Source: Candidatus Desulfopertinax cowenii (GTDB lineage: Bacteria > Bacillota > Desulfotomaculia > Desulfotomaculales > Desulforudaceae). From it: a DNA stretch of 64,000 nucleotides. This document shows positions 60,538 to 64,000 of this stretch, piece by piece (position 1 is the stretch's first letter; every line of letters begins with the position of its first letter). Where the stretch lies: contig MPOA01000002.1 of the NCBI GenBank assembly GCA_001899445.1, positions 268,250 through 332,249 on the forward strand, written 5' to 3'. The notes under the pieces are model-generated. The model saw only the letters and a program-made list of their open reading frames with translations, was not told the DNA's origin and did no database searches. The position numbers and the translations under genes are program-made.

Positions 60538-60638
60538 GGACAGGCTACTTTTTTAGCAGACCTCCACTTAAAGTGCCAGAAAAGGGGACAGGCTACTTTT
60601 CTGGCACTCTCTTCTTTAGAGTGCTAAAAAGCCTGTCC
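60538..60638. repeat. REP-like cluster of nested inverted repeats
   Basis: GGACAGGCTACTTTT occurs at 60538 and 60586. AGTGCCAGAAAAG (60572-60584) and its exact complement (60596-60608) form a hairpin; GCACTCT/AGAGTGC (60604-60624) forms another; and TAGCA/TGCTA with GGACAGGCT/AGCCTGTCC pair the ends (60538-60558 with 60622-60638). Such GGACAGGCTACTTTT elements are known to me as repeated sequences in related genomes, often near IS200-like (RAYT) transposases. None is present here. Confidence 0.7.
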
Positions 60639-60762
60639 GGGCGTCCGAGAAAGGCCGAGCTCGATAGTGGGCGCGATCAGGCTGCTGGGCAAGCATCAGT
60701 GCCGGCTGCTCTAAAATCGACCAATTCATCTATTTTCTCCCACTCAAAGAGCCGTTGTTATG

Positions 60763-60771
60763 GTATAATGG
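60763..60771 (+). promoter_or_regulatory. Possible extended -10 promoter for the nitroreductase
   Basis: TATAAT preceded by TGG (TATGGTATAATGG, about 60758-60770) is a strong -10; the -35 region is weak. The nitroreductase frame starts about 130 bases later. Confidence 0.4.
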
Positions 60772-60897
60772 CCATAAATTTGCGGGCCAATTTGCCCAAC
60801 TTGAAATACCGTTCGGCAAAATACAGACGCGGTGATTAAGCACCGCTCAGGCGGGAAGGAAAAGCGGGTCTATTTTCGGAGGAGTGCTGGGTTAAAG

Positions 60898-61674
60898 ATG
60901 ATTCCGGCGCGGAAAAAACTTTCCCGGCGGGACTTTCTCTATACGGTGGCCAGCACAGGGCTGGGCGGTCCTGACCGCGGCCGGCTGCGCTACCGGGAAG
61001 GAAACGGTGCAAAACAGCGTTCCGGCGGATCCCGGGGAGGATATCGCCCGGGAAGTGGCGGAAACGATTGCGCTGCCCGCACCCCGGCGGGGGAAATGTC
61101 CCTGGAGGCGGCGGTGGCCGGGCGGAGATCGGAAAGGAGTTTTCGGGCGGCCCCGCTGAAACTGGAACAGCTGGCCCAACTGCTCTGGGCCGCGCAGGGG
61201 ATTACCGACCCGCATCCGGATCCGGCCCAGCGGTTTCGCCGGGCCGCGCCGAGTGCCGGCGCCCAATACCCGCTGGATCTTTACCCGGTAGTGGGCGAGG
61301 TGACAGGGCTGGAAGCAGGTATTTACCGGTACCACCCCCAAGAGCACGCCTTGGACCTGCTGACGCCTGGCGACCGGCGCCGGCAACTGGCCAGGGCCTG
61401 CCTGGGACAGATGTTTATCGCCGCGGCTCCGGTGGCGGTGGTCATCGCCGCTACCTACGACCGGATCACGGACCGGTACGGGGAACGGGGCATCCGGTAC
61501 GCCCACATGGAAGTCGGGCACGTGGGGCAGAATATCCACCTGCAGGCCGAGGTGCTGGGGCTGGGCACGGTTGTGGTCGGGGCTTTCCAGGACGAAGAAG
61601 TGGCGGAAGTTCTGCAACTTCCACGAGAACAGGCGCCGCTGTATGTAATGCCGGTCGGAGTCATTCAGAACTAG
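60898..61674 (+). pseudogene. SagB/nitroreductase-type flavoprotein with Tat-lipoprotein signal, two compensating frameshifts
   Basis: The main frame from ATG 60898 starts with a twin-arginine signal KKLSRRDFLYTVASTG, then becomes nonsense (PDRGRLRYREG...) until about 61090, and resumes with MSLEAAVAGRRSERSFRAAP, LLWAAQGITDPH, APSAGAQYPLDLYPV and GHVGQNIHLQAEVLGLGTVV, a clear SagB-like nitroreductase. In the +1 frame the gap (60968-61085) reads VLTAAGCATGKETVQ, then VPADPGEDIAREVAETIALP, which is a perfect lipobox and linker. So a +1 shift near 60965 and a -1 shift near 61090 cancel. Either sequencing error or a mutated gene. The catalytic part is intact. Confidence 0.75.
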
Positions 61675-61685
61675 GGTGACGCGCA

Positions 61686-64000
<2,315 letters not shown>

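Overview
The window is GC-rich, gene-dense DNA that looks chromosomal. The likely source is an anaerobic, spore-forming, high-GC member of the Clostridia (Desulforudis/Pelotomaculum/Desulfotomaculum-like). This is inferred from gene content: an alpha/beta-type small acid-soluble spore protein, its germination protease GPR and the sporulation membrane protein YlbJ; FabK as the enoyl-ACP reductase; ferredoxin-linked 2-oxoacid oxidoreductases; a tandem HdrA flavoprotein; and a 2-hydroxyacyl-CoA dehydratase/activator pair. Species identity is not proven from the sequence alone.

Layout. 1-6500: isoprenoid/envelope operon (cdsA end, AI-2E family permease, dxr, rseP, ispG, proS). 6524-14593: a membrane serine protease (NfeD) and its slipin partner, now separated by about 5 kb holding decayed transposases and a minus-strand ABC exporter (HlyD-type adaptor, two ATPases, one permease). 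A 565-bp copy of the 3' end of nfeD lies on the slipin side. 14611-15792: a probable molybdenum-cofactor riboswitch with terminator, then moaA. 15938-19584: riboflavin operon ribD-ribE-ribBA-ribH behind a near-consensus promoter. 19731-24405: nicotinate phosphoribosyltransferase, purE-purK, a DUF6671-type protein and a small zinc-ribbon protein. 24406-25452: transposase wreckage with a 32-bp perfect palindrome.

25453-32697: SbtA/SbtB-type bicarbonate transporter and PII-like regulator, then a CdhB-like protein and a 2-oxoacid:ferredoxin oxidoreductase locus (alpha1-beta1-gamma-delta, then a second alpha2-beta2 pair). 32786-34588: CaCA cation antiporter, a decayed IS1634-like transposase, and rpmB. 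34712-41314, all minus strand: a two-module HdrA, an hdrB remnant, and a BadF-type activator ATPase with a fused activator-related/dehydratase-like protein. 41628-45997: spore genes (a small unknown ORF, an ssp gene, gpr, ylbJ) around rsmD, coaD and a coiled-coil protein. 46160-54942: yceD-rpmF, then plsX-fabH-fabK-fabD-fabG-acpP-fabF-rnc-ftsY. 55083-60251: a compact cluster for disposing of S-adenosylmethionine by-products (mtnP, mtnA, ahcY, a class II aldolase, mtaD). 60460-61674: REP-like hairpins and a frameshifted nitroreductase. 61686-64000: the first two genes of a BREX type 3 phage-defence locus (brxF, brxC), cut by the window edge.

Several loci fit an autotrophic or CO2-fixing, low-energy anaerobic life: bicarbonate import next to carboxylating-type oxidoreductases, HdrA-type electron bifurcation, and careful recycling of SAM by-products from radical-SAM chemistry. 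These links are inferences from gene order and protein families.
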